16,259 nucleotides of DNA from JACQPU01 sp039961715. GTDB lineage: Bacteria; Bacteroidota; Ignavibacteria; UBA10030. Below the pieces are notes generated by a model, which saw nothing but the letters and a program-made list of their open reading frames with translations, was not told the DNA's origin and ran no database searches. The stretch covers positions 1 to 16,259 of the forward strand of contig JABRVW010000037.1 of assembly GCA_039961715.1 (NCBI GenBank), read 5' to 3'. This document shows, one piece after another, positions 1-6,838 of the stretch (its first letter is position 1; each line of letters opens with the position of its first letter). The translations under genes and the position numbers were made by a program.

Positions 1-14
1 CCAATTCAAATTGA

Positions 15-40
15 GACACTACCGACCAGTTGGTGGTGTC
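15..40 (-). terminator. possible imperfect hairpin after miaA
   Basis: Arms at 15-23 (gacactacc) and 32-40 (ggtggtgtc) form a 9-bp inverted repeat with one mismatch and an 8-nt loop. It lies just beyond the miaA stop. A second small repeat, CAATT-CA-AATTG, sits at 2-13. The minus-strand tail is only moderately T-rich, so this is a weak terminator candidate. I see no gene in bases 1-62. Confidence 0.3.
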
Positions 41-62
41 CAGAGGCGACCGAACTGATCGT

Positions 63-995
63 TCAGGCCTCTTGTTCATACACGGAGAGTACTCGATCCG
101 CGACATGATCGATTCCTTCTTTTGCGGGAATCCAATGGATCCTCCGGTCCCTCCGAAACCACGTCAACTGTCGCTTTGCGAACCTGCGGGTGTTCTTCTG
201 AATCAAGGCAATGGTTGTTGCGAGGTCCTGCCGATGATCAAGGAAGTCGATCATTTCCTTGTACCCGACGGTGTTGAGGGCATTCGTTCGCCTGTCATAA
301 CGATCAACAAGCCAGCGCACCTCCTCCACCAACCCCTTCCTGATCATTTCCTGCACGCGTTCATCGATCCGGCCGTACAAGTCTGAACGATCCCATTCCG
401 GGGCAACCTGAACAGCTTCAATCCGATTTGACCGATCCTGCTGTTCGTGGTGGCGAGACAGCGGTATTCCCGTCTCATAGTACACTTCAAGTGCGCGAAT
501 GATGCGTCTCGCCTTCGGCTCTCCCTCCATCCGCTTTGCCGTCACCGGATCGACCCTCTCCAGGTCCTGCAGAAGTGAATTCAATCCTTTGGATTCCAGC
601 TGTGTGTTCAGCGCGCGGCGGATTTCCTCGTTTGATCCCGGGCCCTCGAACAGGCCATCCAGCAGTGCACGGATGTAGAGGCCCGACCCCCCTACGACAA
701 CAACTGCTTTCCCTCTTTCACGGATTTCACGGATAATGCGGCGCGCATTGCGTCCGTAGAGGCCCGCGCTGTATAGCTCGTCCGGGTCAAGGATATCGAT
801 ACAGTGGTGGGGAATCTTACGGCGGTCTTCTTCGGATGGCTTGGCGGTACCGACCGTCATGGACCGGTAGATCTGGCGCGAATCTGCCGAAACAATCTCT
901 GCATCGAGGCGTTCCGCGACGGCAAGGGATAAGCTGGTTTTGCCCGATGCCGTCGGACCGACAATGGCGAGGATCTTCTTCACTGGAACCTTCAC
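63..995 (-). CDS. miaA: tRNA dimethylallyltransferase
   Basis: MiaA transfers the dimethylallyl group of DMAPP to N6 of A37 in tRNAs that read UNN codons, the first step towards ms2i6A. The 310-aa length is normal for the family. Visible motifs are the P-loop GPTASGKT (residues 13-20), SADSRQIYR (36-44) with the expected catalytic Asp38, TAKPS (50-54), GGSGLYIRALLDG (102-114), and a C-terminal RFAKRQLTWFRRD tRNA-binding stretch. The chosen start is a GTG three bases after the pcm stop. An in-frame GTG at 983 (four residues shorter, preceded by AAGG) is an alternative start. It is the last gene of the folP-GT2-pcm-miaA string and is probably cotranscribed. The second step enzyme MiaB needs Fe-S clusters, a loose thematic link to the suf operon upstream; that link is inference. 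Confidence 0.97.
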   Translation of the reverse strand: MKVPVKKILAIVGPTASGKTSLSLAVAERLDAEIVSADSRQIYRSMTVGTAKPSEEDRRKIPHHCIDILDPDELYSAGLYGRNARRIIREIRERGKAVVVVGGSGLYIRALLDGLFEGPGSNEEIRRALNTQLESKGLNSLLQDLERVDPVTAKRMEGEPKARRIIRALEVYYETGIPLSRHHEQQDRSNRIEAVQVAPEWDRSDLYGRIDERVQEMIRKGLVEEVRWLVDRYDRRTNALNTVGYKEMIDFLDHRQDLATTIALIQKNTRRFAKRQLTWFRRDRRIHWIPAKEGIDHVADRVLSVYEQEA

Positions 996-998
996 TCC

Positions 999-1640
999 CT
1001 ACTTCCCGTTCCATCCCTTCTTCCCGATCAGGGGGACGAACTTGAATCCATAGACTTCCTTGCGATCGAATCCATCGGCAGTCTTCGTAATACTGAACAG
1101 CTTTTGCATGTCCAGTCCGCCCACGGGAATAACGAGTTTTCCCCCGTCAGCAAGCTGGTTCAGGAGCGGTTCCGGCACCTCCGGCGCCGCGGCCGTGACG
1201 ACAATGCGGTCATACGGTGCAAACTCGGACCATCCCACTGTTCCATCGCCGCACAACGTCGCGATTCGGTACCCAAGCCGTTCAAACAGCTTTCTGGCCT
1301 GAAGAAAAAGGTCCATGTGGCGCTCAATGGTGAACACACGGACGCCGAGTTCGGCAAGAATGACCGCCTGGTAACCGGAGCCTGTGCCGATTTCAAGAAC
1401 CTTTTGGCCTGCTTGCGGATCGAGCTCCTGGGTCATGAACGCCACGGTGTAGGGCTGCGAGATCGTTTGTTGCTTTGCGATGGGGAGAGCGGTATCGTCA
1501 TATGCCCGGTTGATGAACGGTTCTTTGACAAAGAGGTGTCGTTCCACCTTGCTCATGGCCGCGAGGATCCGTTCATCGGTGATACCTCGCTGCCGAAGCA
1601 GAGCAACCATATCCTTGCGCTCTTCGTCAAATCTGGGCAT
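999..1640 (-). CDS. pcm: protein-L-isoaspartate O-methyltransferase
   Basis: This enzyme uses S-adenosylmethionine to methylate L-isoaspartyl residues formed by protein ageing, starting their repair; it acts in the cytoplasm. The 213-aa protein has the PCMT N-terminal block QQTISQPYTVAFMTQ (57-71), SAM motif I VLEIGTGSGYQAVILAELG (81-99), an acidic residue ending motif II (FTIERH, 103-108) and the later DRIVVTAAAPEVPEPLL block (144-160). The ATG start shares one base with the stop of the upstream glycosyltransferase gene (TAATG), which suggests translational coupling. Only a weak purine stretch (GAGAG) precedes the start. Length and motifs are ordinary for the family. Confidence 0.96.
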   Translation of the reverse strand: MPRFDEERKDMVALLRQRGITDERILAAMSKVERHLFVKEPFINRAYDDTALPIAKQQTISQPYTVAFMTQELDPQAGQKVLEIGTGSGYQAVILAELGVRVFTIERHMDLFLQARKLFERLGYRIATLCGDGTVGWSEFAPYDRIVVTAAAPEVPEPLLNQLADGGKLVIPVGGLDMQKLFSITKTADGFDRKEVYGFKFVPLIGKKGWNGK

Positions 1641-2311
1641 TAGTATTCTCTCAGCAGTGTCTGAACGAACAGTTTCGTGGTTTTCCAGTATGTCATGGAG
1701 CTGGATTCTCCGCCATACACGGTTCGCACCGGAATCCAGGCGATGCGGAATCCCAGCCTTGTTGCGCGGATCAACATCTCTGTTTCGGCTTCAAATCCGT
1801 CGGATTCCACCTCCACGCGTTCCAGAACCTCCCGGTGGATCAGTCTGTATCCACACTGACTGTCCGCCATTTCGTATCCGGTTCTCACCGACACAAGGAA
1901 CGATGTCATGGCGTTGGACAGAATGCGCGCAAGGGGCATGCCGGAGCCAAGTTTCTTACGGCGACCCACGATGATCCTTGCGCCGTTCGGCCGGCAGGCG
2001 TCAAGAAACTTGGGCACGTCGGCGGGGTCATGCTGAAGATCGGCGTCCATGGTCAGCACAGCCAGCGTGCTCTGGTCGGTCATCGCCGCCGCAAAGCCGG
2101 TTTTAAGCGCAGCACCTTTCCCCCTGTTTGCCCCGTGGCGTATCACATGCGCGCCGTGTCCGGCGGCAACGACTGCCGTGTTATCCACGGATCCGTCGTC
2201 AACGACAATGATTCTTCGTATTCCCGGGACATTCTTCAAGCGTTGAAGAAGCGGAGGCAAGGTCGCTTCCGCATTGAAAGCAGGAATCAAGACGGTGCAG
2301 AACTCAGCCAT
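1640..2311 (-). CDS. GT2 family glycosyltransferase (polyprenyl-phosphate sugar transferase-like)
   Basis: The 223-aa GT-A fold protein carries VLIPAFNAEATLPPLL at the N-terminus, VVDDGS (36-41), NRGKGAAL (62-69), the metal-binding DADLQHDP (89-96) and a DSQCGYRLI motif. This is the pattern of the DPM1/DPG-synthase-like branch of GT2, which loads a sugar from a nucleotide donor onto a polyprenyl phosphate. There are no C-terminal membrane helices, so it is probably cytoplasmic or peripheral. Donor and acceptor cannot be read from sequence. The ATG at 2311 is preferred over an upstream in-frame start at 2377, because the fold begins directly after it and it overlaps the folP stop by only 8 bp. 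A start at 2377 would add 22 Cys/Met-rich residues inside folP. Confidence 0.88.
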   Translation of the reverse strand: MAEFCTVLIPAFNAEATLPPLLQRLKNVPGIRRIIVVDDGSVDNTAVVAAGHGAHVIRHGANRGKGAALKTGFAAAMTDQSTLAVLTMDADLQHDPADVPKFLDACRPNGARIIVGRRKKLGSGMPLARILSNAMTSFLVSVRTGYEMADSQCGYRLIHREVLERVEVESDGFEAETEMLIRATRLGFRIAWIPVRTVYGGESSSMTYWKTTKLFVQTLLREY

Positions 2312-3161
2312 GATGTTTGACAGCGTCAACAATCCTGGCCACGCGCACCATGGCGCGCACATCATGCACGCGAACAACAGCCGCTCCGTTCATGATGGAA
2401 ACTGCAACGGCTCCTGCAGTTCCTTCCAGCCGGTCCTCGGGCGGGAGGTCAAGCACCGCGCCGATGAATGACTTGCGGGAGGGTCCGACCAAAACCGGAT
2501 AGCCAAGTCCGCATATATCCTTTAACCGTCGCAGGAGTTCCAGATTATGCTTCGCGCTCTTTCCGAACCCGATCCCGGGATCCACCAGGATTTGCCGTAT
2601 GCCTGCATGCTTCGCCTCATTGGCCCTCCGGGCAAGAAAATCCTTTACTTCGGTCACGACGTCATCGTAGCGCGGGTCTTTCTGCATCGTCTTCGGCGTA
2701 CCCTTCATATGCATGAGAACAACGCCTTCCGCATGCTCGGCGGCGACCTGGATCATTTCCGGATCGGCCGTCATCGCGGTGATGTCGTTCACAATCGTGG
2801 CTCCCGCCTCAAGCGCTTTCCTGGCCACTCCCGCCTTCCAGGTGTCCACCGAAATTGGGAGGGCAACCTTCCCGGCAAGCCCTTCGATGACAGGAAGGAT
2901 CCTGCGAAGCTCCTCAGCCGCGGGGACGGGATCGGAGCCCGGTCTGCTCGATTCTCCGCCGACATCAAGAAAGTCCGCCCCTTCCTCGGCCATGGCGATG
3001 CCGCGGGCAACGGCATTCTCAACGCCAAGGTATCGGCCGCCATCGGAAAAAGAGTCCGGCGTGACATTGAGAATGCCCATGATGAAGGATCGAGTCGAAA
3101 AGTCGTACACCTTCCGACCGAATTCATACTTCGATCCGCTGATGGTTCCTTCGGGGGACAT
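2304..3161 (-). CDS. folP: dihydropteroate synthase
   Basis: FolP condenses 7,8-dihydropterin pyrophosphate with p-aminobenzoate in folate synthesis and is the sulfonamide target. The 285-aa TIM-barrel protein shows the canonical blocks: ILNVTPDSFSDGG (30-42), DVGGESSRPG (66-75), SVDTWKAGVARKAL (104-117), IVNDITA (123-129), VLMHMKGTPKTMQ (148-160), ILVDPGIGFGKS (191-202), VGPSRKSFIG (225-234) and a C-terminal RVHDV (264-268). The phosphate- and pABA-binding loops look intact, with no obvious insertion of the kind that gives resistance. No clear Shine-Dalgarno precedes the ATG at 3161. It sits 60 bp downstream of a small zinc-ribbon gene and overlaps the GT2 gene by 8 bp. Confidence 0.97.
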   Translation of the reverse strand: MSPEGTISGSKYEFGRKVYDFSTRSFIMGILNVTPDSFSDGGRYLGVENAVARGIAMAEEGADFLDVGGESSRPGSDPVPAAEELRRILPVIEGLAGKVALPISVDTWKAGVARKALEAGATIVNDITAMTADPEMIQVAAEHAEGVVLMHMKGTPKTMQKDPRYDDVVTEVKDFLARRANEAKHAGIRQILVDPGIGFGKSAKHNLELLRRLKDICGLGYPVLVGPSRKSFIGAVLDLPPEDRLEGTAGAVAVSIMNGAAVVRVHDVRAMVRVARIVDAVKHHG

Positions 3162-3221
3162 TCGGTGGTACAGGAAGGCAAGCGTTGTGAGGGAGAGTCG
3201 ACAGGATGCCGGGTGACCTGT

Positions 3222-3389
3222 TTACGGCTCGCTGCACGAGTGATAGAACCCGCATCGGGGGCAAACCAGCTTACACCGCCAGCCCTCGAGCATTGTACCG
3301 CAGTTCACGCAATACTGCCAGTAATGCGGCTCCGGCTTGTCGGGAGCAGCTGACGGCTGGGTGTGTGAGGAATCCGTATTCGGCATCAT
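3222..3389 (-). CDS. small six-cysteine zinc-ribbon protein
   Basis: A 55-aa ORF reads MMPNTDSS at its start and ends CSEP. Residues 1-22 are polar and probably disordered. Residues 23-55 hold two CxxC knuckles (YCVNCG, Cys27/Cys30, and CPRCG, Cys43/Cys46) plus Cys39, Cys52 and His50. This is the layout of a zinc ribbon, with extra Cys that may add to the site or do other chemistry. Two ATG codons stand in tandem (3389 and 3386). There is no Shine-Dalgarno, but a promoter-like TTGACA-N17-TACCAT sits immediately upstream. It lies between the M28 peptidase gene (51-bp gap) and folP (60-bp gap) on the same strand. Reading in the other frames gives no Cys pattern. The function is unknown; nucleic-acid or protein binding are the usual roles of such modules. 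Confidence 0.75.
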   Translation of the reverse strand: MMPNTDSSHTQPSAAPDKPEPHYWQYCVNCGTMLEGWRCKLVCPRCGFYHSCSEP

Positions 3390-3403
3390 TCGTGTCAGCG
3401 ATC

Positions 3404-3432
3404 ATGGTACGGAAAATCGCATGCGTTGTCAA
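3404..3432 (-). promoter_or_regulatory. candidate sigma70-type promoter for zinc-ribbon gene
   Basis: On the minus strand TTGACA (3432-3427) is followed after 17 bp by TACCAT (3409-3404; 4 of 6 consensus bases). The predicted transcript start would lie about 8 nt before the ATG at 3389, giving an almost leaderless mRNA, which fits the missing Shine-Dalgarno. Perfect -35, weak -10; sequence match only. Confidence 0.35.
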
Positions 3433-3440
3433 GGAACGGA

Positions 3441-4865
3441 TCATTCCCACGCCATCCTTAGGAGCGCGATTCCGACCGCCTTGGTGGCCCATACCATGTT
3501 GAAGGGTTCCCGTTCGGTTGTAACAGACGGTATGTCGAGGGACGAATGATAGTAGCGGGAGAAGTCGATCAGTACCGTGTCCGGTGGTCCCTTCCACGCT
3601 TTCGAATGCCATCCCTCAGTCTGGGGTATGCGACGAAGCCTGTTCCAGGCCGCGGTGTAGATTGTCACCGACGGAATGAGGACCTCCGGAACATCGAGCC
3701 GGGCAAGGTAATCCGGAAGAAAGACATATGAATCGGTTCCACCCTGAGAAGGATTGGTGGTGGCCTCCTGCCAGAATCCCCGTTTGCCGGCATAGTCCTC
3801 CCCTACCTCGTTGAGGACGGTAAGGAGCGGCGCGTTATGCGGGATGTCATTGGATTCGAAGTAGAGGCAGTTTCTGGTTTCGCCGGTCCCGATCTGATCG
3901 TAATTCAAGACGCCCTTGATGGATCCCAAACGATCGGCCTCAGTCTTCACAAAATGTCGGGCCGATGAGTATTCGCTTCCCCAAATCACAAACTCGATGG
4001 TTTTCGTCGGGCGCTGAACAACGCCCGTCCTGATCAGGCGCGCCAGTCCGCGAGCCACTTCGAGCACCCCCGCCACTCCAGAGGCGTTATCGTCTGCCCC
4101 TGGCCCCCCCGAATCCGAATCACCGTGTGCGCAAACGATATACCGTCCGTCTCCCGTGCCCCGCAGCCTCCCGATCACGGTCTTTGGCGTGCCCATGGTC
4201 GTCCGGGTTGAAGCGCTCAGGACAAGCCGCACCCGGGTTCCGCCGGCCATTTCTTTTCGAAGCGTCGAACCTGTCCGGAACGAAACATTGTAGAGTGGAA
4301 TCTCGTTTTGGGTTGATGCGGGGAGAGGCGTGATCAGAGCCCAGTTCGGATACATTGTGGAATCCCCCGGGGCAAACGAGAGGATCGCAATCGCACCTCG
4401 TCGCACAAACTCCCTGTACAACTCTTCAGAGACGATTCGGTCGGTCAACAGGACCTTTCCCTCGACTCCGTCTTCCTCCCGGTCTCCATCAGCAAGGATG
4501 GCTGTCGTTCGCTCAAGCGTCGGGGAGTATCCCGCCAGCCAGTCATTCCGGATCAGACGCCGCAGGCGGGGCGGATCCACAACCCGAAGGGTCCATCGAT
4601 GATTGACAGAGACAAGCTTTTCCGGATCGGAACGGACCTCTACCTCGAGTCCGTACCTCTTCATCACGGACGCAACCCAGCGTGCTGATTGATTTCCTGA
4701 TGGTGTGCCTCCCCATCTGTTCCCCATGGCTGAGAGTGTTTCGACATGCCGTCGCAAGGTGTCCTCCGACACCACGGAGGCAAACCGCCGCTCCGCAGGC
4801 GATTGGGAGAAAGACGACAGGAGCGGGGCAAGCAACAAGAGAGCGGGAACAACCGTCTTGAGCAT
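3441..4865 (-). CDS. secreted M28-family zinc metallopeptidase
   Basis: Numbered from the ATG at 4865, the protein has 474 aa. Residues 1-20 form a signal peptide (MLKTVVPALLLLAPLLSSFS), so it is exported. Residues 85-225 resemble the protease-associated insert found in many M28 exopeptidases. The catalytic part starts near 226: AHGDSDSG (His247, Asp249), GADDNASG (bridging Asp258), WGSEYSSARHF (catalytic Glu298), NYDQIG (Asp323), TDSYVF (377-382) and YYHSSLD (His440). The usual EE pair is SEY here, so the Glu that normally binds zinc is Tyr299. Activity is therefore uncertain. A start at 5012 would run into the sod gene and the terminator, so I reject it. A Bacteroidota-like promoter is visible at 4898-4929. 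It is probably transcribed apart from the dismutase. Confidence 0.9.
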   Translation of the reverse strand: MLKTVVPALLLLAPLLSSFSQSPAERRFASVVSEDTLRRHVETLSAMGNRWGGTPSGNQSARWVASVMKRYGLEVEVRSDPEKLVSVNHRWTLRVVDPPRLRRLIRNDWLAGYSPTLERTTAILADGDREEDGVEGKVLLTDRIVSEELYREFVRRGAIAILSFAPGDSTMYPNWALITPLPASTQNEIPLYNVSFRTGSTLRKEMAGGTRVRLVLSASTRTTMGTPKTVIGRLRGTGDGRYIVCAHGDSDSGGPGADDNASGVAGVLEVARGLARLIRTGVVQRPTKTIEFVIWGSEYSSARHFVKTEADRLGSIKGVLNYDQIGTGETRNCLYFESNDIPHNAPLLTVLNEVGEDYAGKRGFWQEATTNPSQGGTDSYVFLPDYLARLDVPEVLIPSVTIYTAAWNRLRRIPQTEGWHSKAWKGPPDTVLIDFSRYYHSSLDIPSVTTEREPFNMVWATKAVGIALLRMAWE

Positions 4866-4897
4866 CGAATGGGGTCGGGAGGATGAAGAAACAGGGG

Positions 4898-4929
4898 AAA
4901 AAGTACAGAAAAGGAGCGAGAGAATCAAA
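4898..4929 (-). promoter_or_regulatory. candidate Bacteroidota-type promoter for the M28 peptidase
   Basis: On the minus strand TTTG (4929-4926) is followed after exactly 20 bp by TACTTTTT (4905-4898). The Bacteroidota vegetative consensus is TTTG-N19-21-TAnnTTTG, so only the last base differs. It begins inside the T-rich tail of the dismutase terminator and leaves a leader of roughly 25-30 nt before the ATG at 4865. Confidence 0.35.
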
Positions 4930-4954
4930 CAACGGGCCGGCTTGCGCCGGCCCG
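4926..4954 (-). terminator. rho-independent terminator after the superoxide dismutase gene
   Basis: A perfect 9-bp GC-rich stem (4933-4941 with 4946-4954; core GGGCCGGC/GCCGGCCC) closes a TTGC tetraloop. On the minus strand it is followed by GTTGTTTGATTCT, a T-rich tail. It lies 9 bp beyond the sod stop and is the clearest terminator in the window, marking the likely end of the suf-puuD-sod unit. Confidence 0.85.
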
Positions 4955-4963
4955 CGGTGCGAG

Positions 4964-5596
4964 TTACTTGTTCAGGACGTACTTTTTGTAGCGGTTGTTG
5001 ATCCTTCCCCAATGGAGATTGGCGAGAAAGTTGTCGATGTATTTCCCGCGTTCCGGGCCGTCCTTGTGATAATAAGCATGTTCAAACACATCGCACGAGA
5101 TCAGGGGAACGCCGCCCCAGATTGCCCCGTATTGGTGTTCGTCCACAAGGACATTGAGCAAGCGGCCTGAGTAGAGCCGATCGAAGACAAGCAGACCCCA
5201 TCCGCTCAGTTTCGCCGAAAGCGCCGTGGCCTTGAAGTCGGCCTTCCAGGCATCGATCGATCCGAACTCCTTCTCAATGGCCGCCTTGACTTCCGCACCG
5301 TTAGACGGGTCGCCATTTCCCCCAAGAACCTCCCAATACACGTCGTGAAGCAGAGCGCCCGAGTGATTCCAGGTCAGACGGCGCTTGAGTTCTCCAATGA
5401 CGCTGAAGTTGCCGTTGGCCGTCGATCGGTCTTCCTTTTCAAGCCCCTTTTCGATGGTATTGAGGGCGGCAACGTATCCTTTGTGATGCTTGTTGTAGTG
5501 CCAATCAGATGTTTCCGGGCTCATGACACCCGAGAGGTTTTTCTTCGCATCGTCATCCGAATAGGGTCGCGGGTTAAACTTCCACTCATATGCCAT
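4964..5596 (-). CDS. superoxide dismutase, Fe/Mn family
   Basis: It dismutates superoxide to oxygen and hydrogen peroxide. Numbered from the ATG at 5596, the protein has 210 aa and no signal peptide, so it is cytoplasmic. Metal ligands by alignment to the family are His33 (WHYNKHHKGYV), His84 (ALLHDVYW), Asp169 and His173 (CDVFEHAYY). The gateway residues His37 and Tyr41 are present. The first half is divergent: NHSGALLH replaces the more usual NxxxHxxH-type block, with Gly80 at the Gln69 site of iron enzymes. An EHQ motif (153-155) resembles the metal-selective His/Gln site of actinobacterial enzymes, so iron or manganese cannot be decided. The start is supported by AAGGA a few bases upstream; a longer ORF start at 5716 would overlap the puuD-like gene. 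A hairpin terminator follows. Confidence 0.93.
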   Translation of the reverse strand: MAYEWKFNPRPYSDDDAKKNLSGVMSPETSDWHYNKHHKGYVAALNTIEKGLEKEDRSTANGNFSVIGELKRRLTWNHSGALLHDVYWEVLGGNGDPSNGAEVKAAIEKEFGSIDAWKADFKATALSAKLSGWGLLVFDRLYSGRLLNVLVDEHQYGAIWGGVPLISCDVFEHAYYHKDGPERGKYIDNFLANLHWGRINNRYKKYVLNK

Positions 5597-5645
5597 GGCA
5601 TTTCCTTTCCAGTACATGAAACATGGTATGAAACGCAGGTTGTGC

Positions 5646-6404
5646 TCAACGGTTTCCGAGTCTTGATGCCTTCCCGTACAGGAGCCACACGGTAATCCAG
5701 CCCAGAACCACGACACCCACGAGGTATAGCCAGTGATTTGCCGCCGGAACCGTTGTGTGGGCGTTGAGCATGGTCCAGACGAGCGGGACAGACAAGAATG
5801 TATTGTGGCGCGATCTCAGAGCAGCAGCCGGTGCCAACGCGGGATCAGGAGCGGATCCTTCCTTCAGAGCCGTCATGATCTTCCTCTGCGCCGGCCAGAT
5901 CCGCATCCAGACATTCGCTGCCATGATTGTGCCGAACAGAGCGCCCAAATGGATGTTATATGCCCTGAAGGAGAAGTGCGCCCACTCCACCATGAGGTAG
6001 AGAAGCAGGGCGATCAACGCGAGGGCAATTCCTCCAAACAAAAGGCCGTTTTTTGCCAGTCCGGTCCTTGCCAGGAGATCGTAAACGGAGAAGAACAGGA
6101 AGGTCACAACAATCATGACGATCGCTCCGGTGGACCAGGCCTCCGTCCCGGCCTCAAACATAAGGCCGCCATGATAGTAGACGAGCCCAAGCAGGAGAAA
6201 TCCGCTGATCCAGGTGTATGCGGCGCCCCACCGGAACCAATAGAGTGCGCGCGGCTGGAGACCCAGCATGACAGTTTTCCTGACATCACCTTCGAGGGCC
6301 GCGAGAAACTGTGCATTGGCAAAATTGAAGAAATAGAGATGACCGATCCACAGGATTCCTGCGGCGACGTGCAACCATCTCAATAGCGATTCGGTAATTT
6401 CCAT
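5646..6404 (-). CDS. PuuD-like (urate oxidase N-terminal domain) integral membrane protein
   Basis: This 252-aa protein has six to seven predicted membrane segments (about 7-27, 60-78, 92-112, 120-140, 151-170, 203-217, 222-243). The opening LLRWLHVAAGILWIGHLYFF, the WFRWGAAYTWISG block, the MVEWAHFSFRAYNIHLGALFGT block and the late PLVWTMLNAH resemble the membrane domain of PuuD-type urate hydroxylases. Those enzymes carry a C-terminal cytochrome c domain; here the protein ends right after the last helix and no CxxCH is present, so urate oxidation by the classic route is doubtful. Several intramembrane His (12, 22, 143, 152, 216) could bind haem. A strong AAGGAGG 5 nt upstream fixes the ATG at 6404 rather than 6461. 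It lies between sufT (53 bp) and sod (49 bp). Confidence 0.8.
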   Translation of the reverse strand: MEITESLLRWLHVAAGILWIGHLYFFNFANAQFLAALEGDVRKTVMLGLQPRALYWFRWGAAYTWISGFLLLGLVYYHGGLMFEAGTEAWSTGAIVMIVVTFLFFSVYDLLARTGLAKNGLLFGGIALALIALLLYLMVEWAHFSFRAYNIHLGALFGTIMAANVWMRIWPAQRKIMTALKEGSAPDPALAPAAALRSRHNTFLSVPLVWTMLNAHTTVPAANHWLYLVGVVVLGWITVWLLYGKASRLGNR

Positions 6405-6409
6405 GAGAG

Positions 6410-6416
6410 CCTCCTT
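6410..6416 (-). promoter_or_regulatory. strong ribosome binding site for the PuuD-like gene
   Basis: AAGGAGG on the minus strand, 5 nt before the ATG at 6404. It decides the start, excluding the longer ORF beginning at 6461, and is among the best Shine-Dalgarno matches in the window. Confidence 0.85.
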
Positions 6417-6457
6417 CGACTGGTTCTGGTGGCAACGACTTGCTCTCGCCTCAACCC

Positions 6458-6838
6458 TCAAAACATGTTCAACTGGAGCTTGGCCGCCTCGCTCATCATC
6501 CCCGGATTCCAGGCCGGGTCGAAAACCAGATCGACGCGGACATTCTTGACTCCTTCAACCAGTTGGACGCGGCGTTTCACATCGTTCGCAATCACAGGTC
6601 CCATTCCGCACCCCGGCGCCGTGAGGGTCATCCGAACGTAGACATTCGCCTCACCCGGGAGGGAATCGTCAATCGTGACTTCGTATACCAACCCAAGGTC
6701 CACGATGTTGACAGGGATCTCCGGATCGTAACATTCCTTCAAGGCATCCCATACGCGCTCTTCCAGGGGCCGGTCGGAACTCTGTTGCTCGCCGCCGGTC
6801 GGATTCTTCTCCGTTGTTTCCTTTCGATGTTCCATCAT
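6458..6838 (-). CDS. sufT: SufT / MIP18 (DUF59) family Fe-S assembly protein
   Basis: The 126-aa protein has a polar N-terminal tail of about 25 residues and then one DUF59 domain: EERVWDALKECYDPEIPVNI (27-45 region), VDLGLVYEV (46-54), TLTAPGCGMG (71-80) with conserved Cys77, and a final LVFDPAWNPGMMSE (104-117). DUF59 proteins of this class help deliver or mature Fe-S clusters. The ATG at 6838 overlaps the stop of the iscA-family gene as ATGA; a second ATG follows at 6835 and sits better behind the GGAG, so the start could be one codon later. Its place at the end of the suf genes is typical. SufT is used here by family and context, without experimental support. Confidence 0.9.
   Translation of the reverse strand: MMEHRKETTEKNPTGGEQQSSDRPLEERVWDALKECYDPEIPVNIVDLGLVYEVTIDDSLPGEANVYVRMTLTAPGCGMGPVIANDVKRRVQLVEGVKNVRVDLVFDPAWNPGMMSEAAKLQLNMF

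Noticed and set aside
2547..3353. 268-aa plus-strand open frame opposite folP
   Set aside because: It is antisense to a complete, motif-perfect folP, and its translation is rich in His/Arg with no domain pattern. Long antisense frames are common in GC-rich coding DNA.
3271..3612. 113-aa minus-strand frame overlapping the peptidase 3' end and the small gene
   Set aside because: It reads the zinc-ribbon region in another frame, loses the CxxC pattern, and would overlap the peptidase gene by 170 bp.
4866..5012. N-terminal extension of the M28 peptidase
   Set aside because: It would read through the sod terminator and into the sod gene, and would bury the signal peptide that begins at the ATG at 4865.
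5733..6386. 217-aa plus-strand open frame opposite the PuuD-like gene
   Set aside because: Polar, Gln/Glu/Arg-rich composition with no fold signature, antisense to a clear membrane protein with a strong ribosome site.
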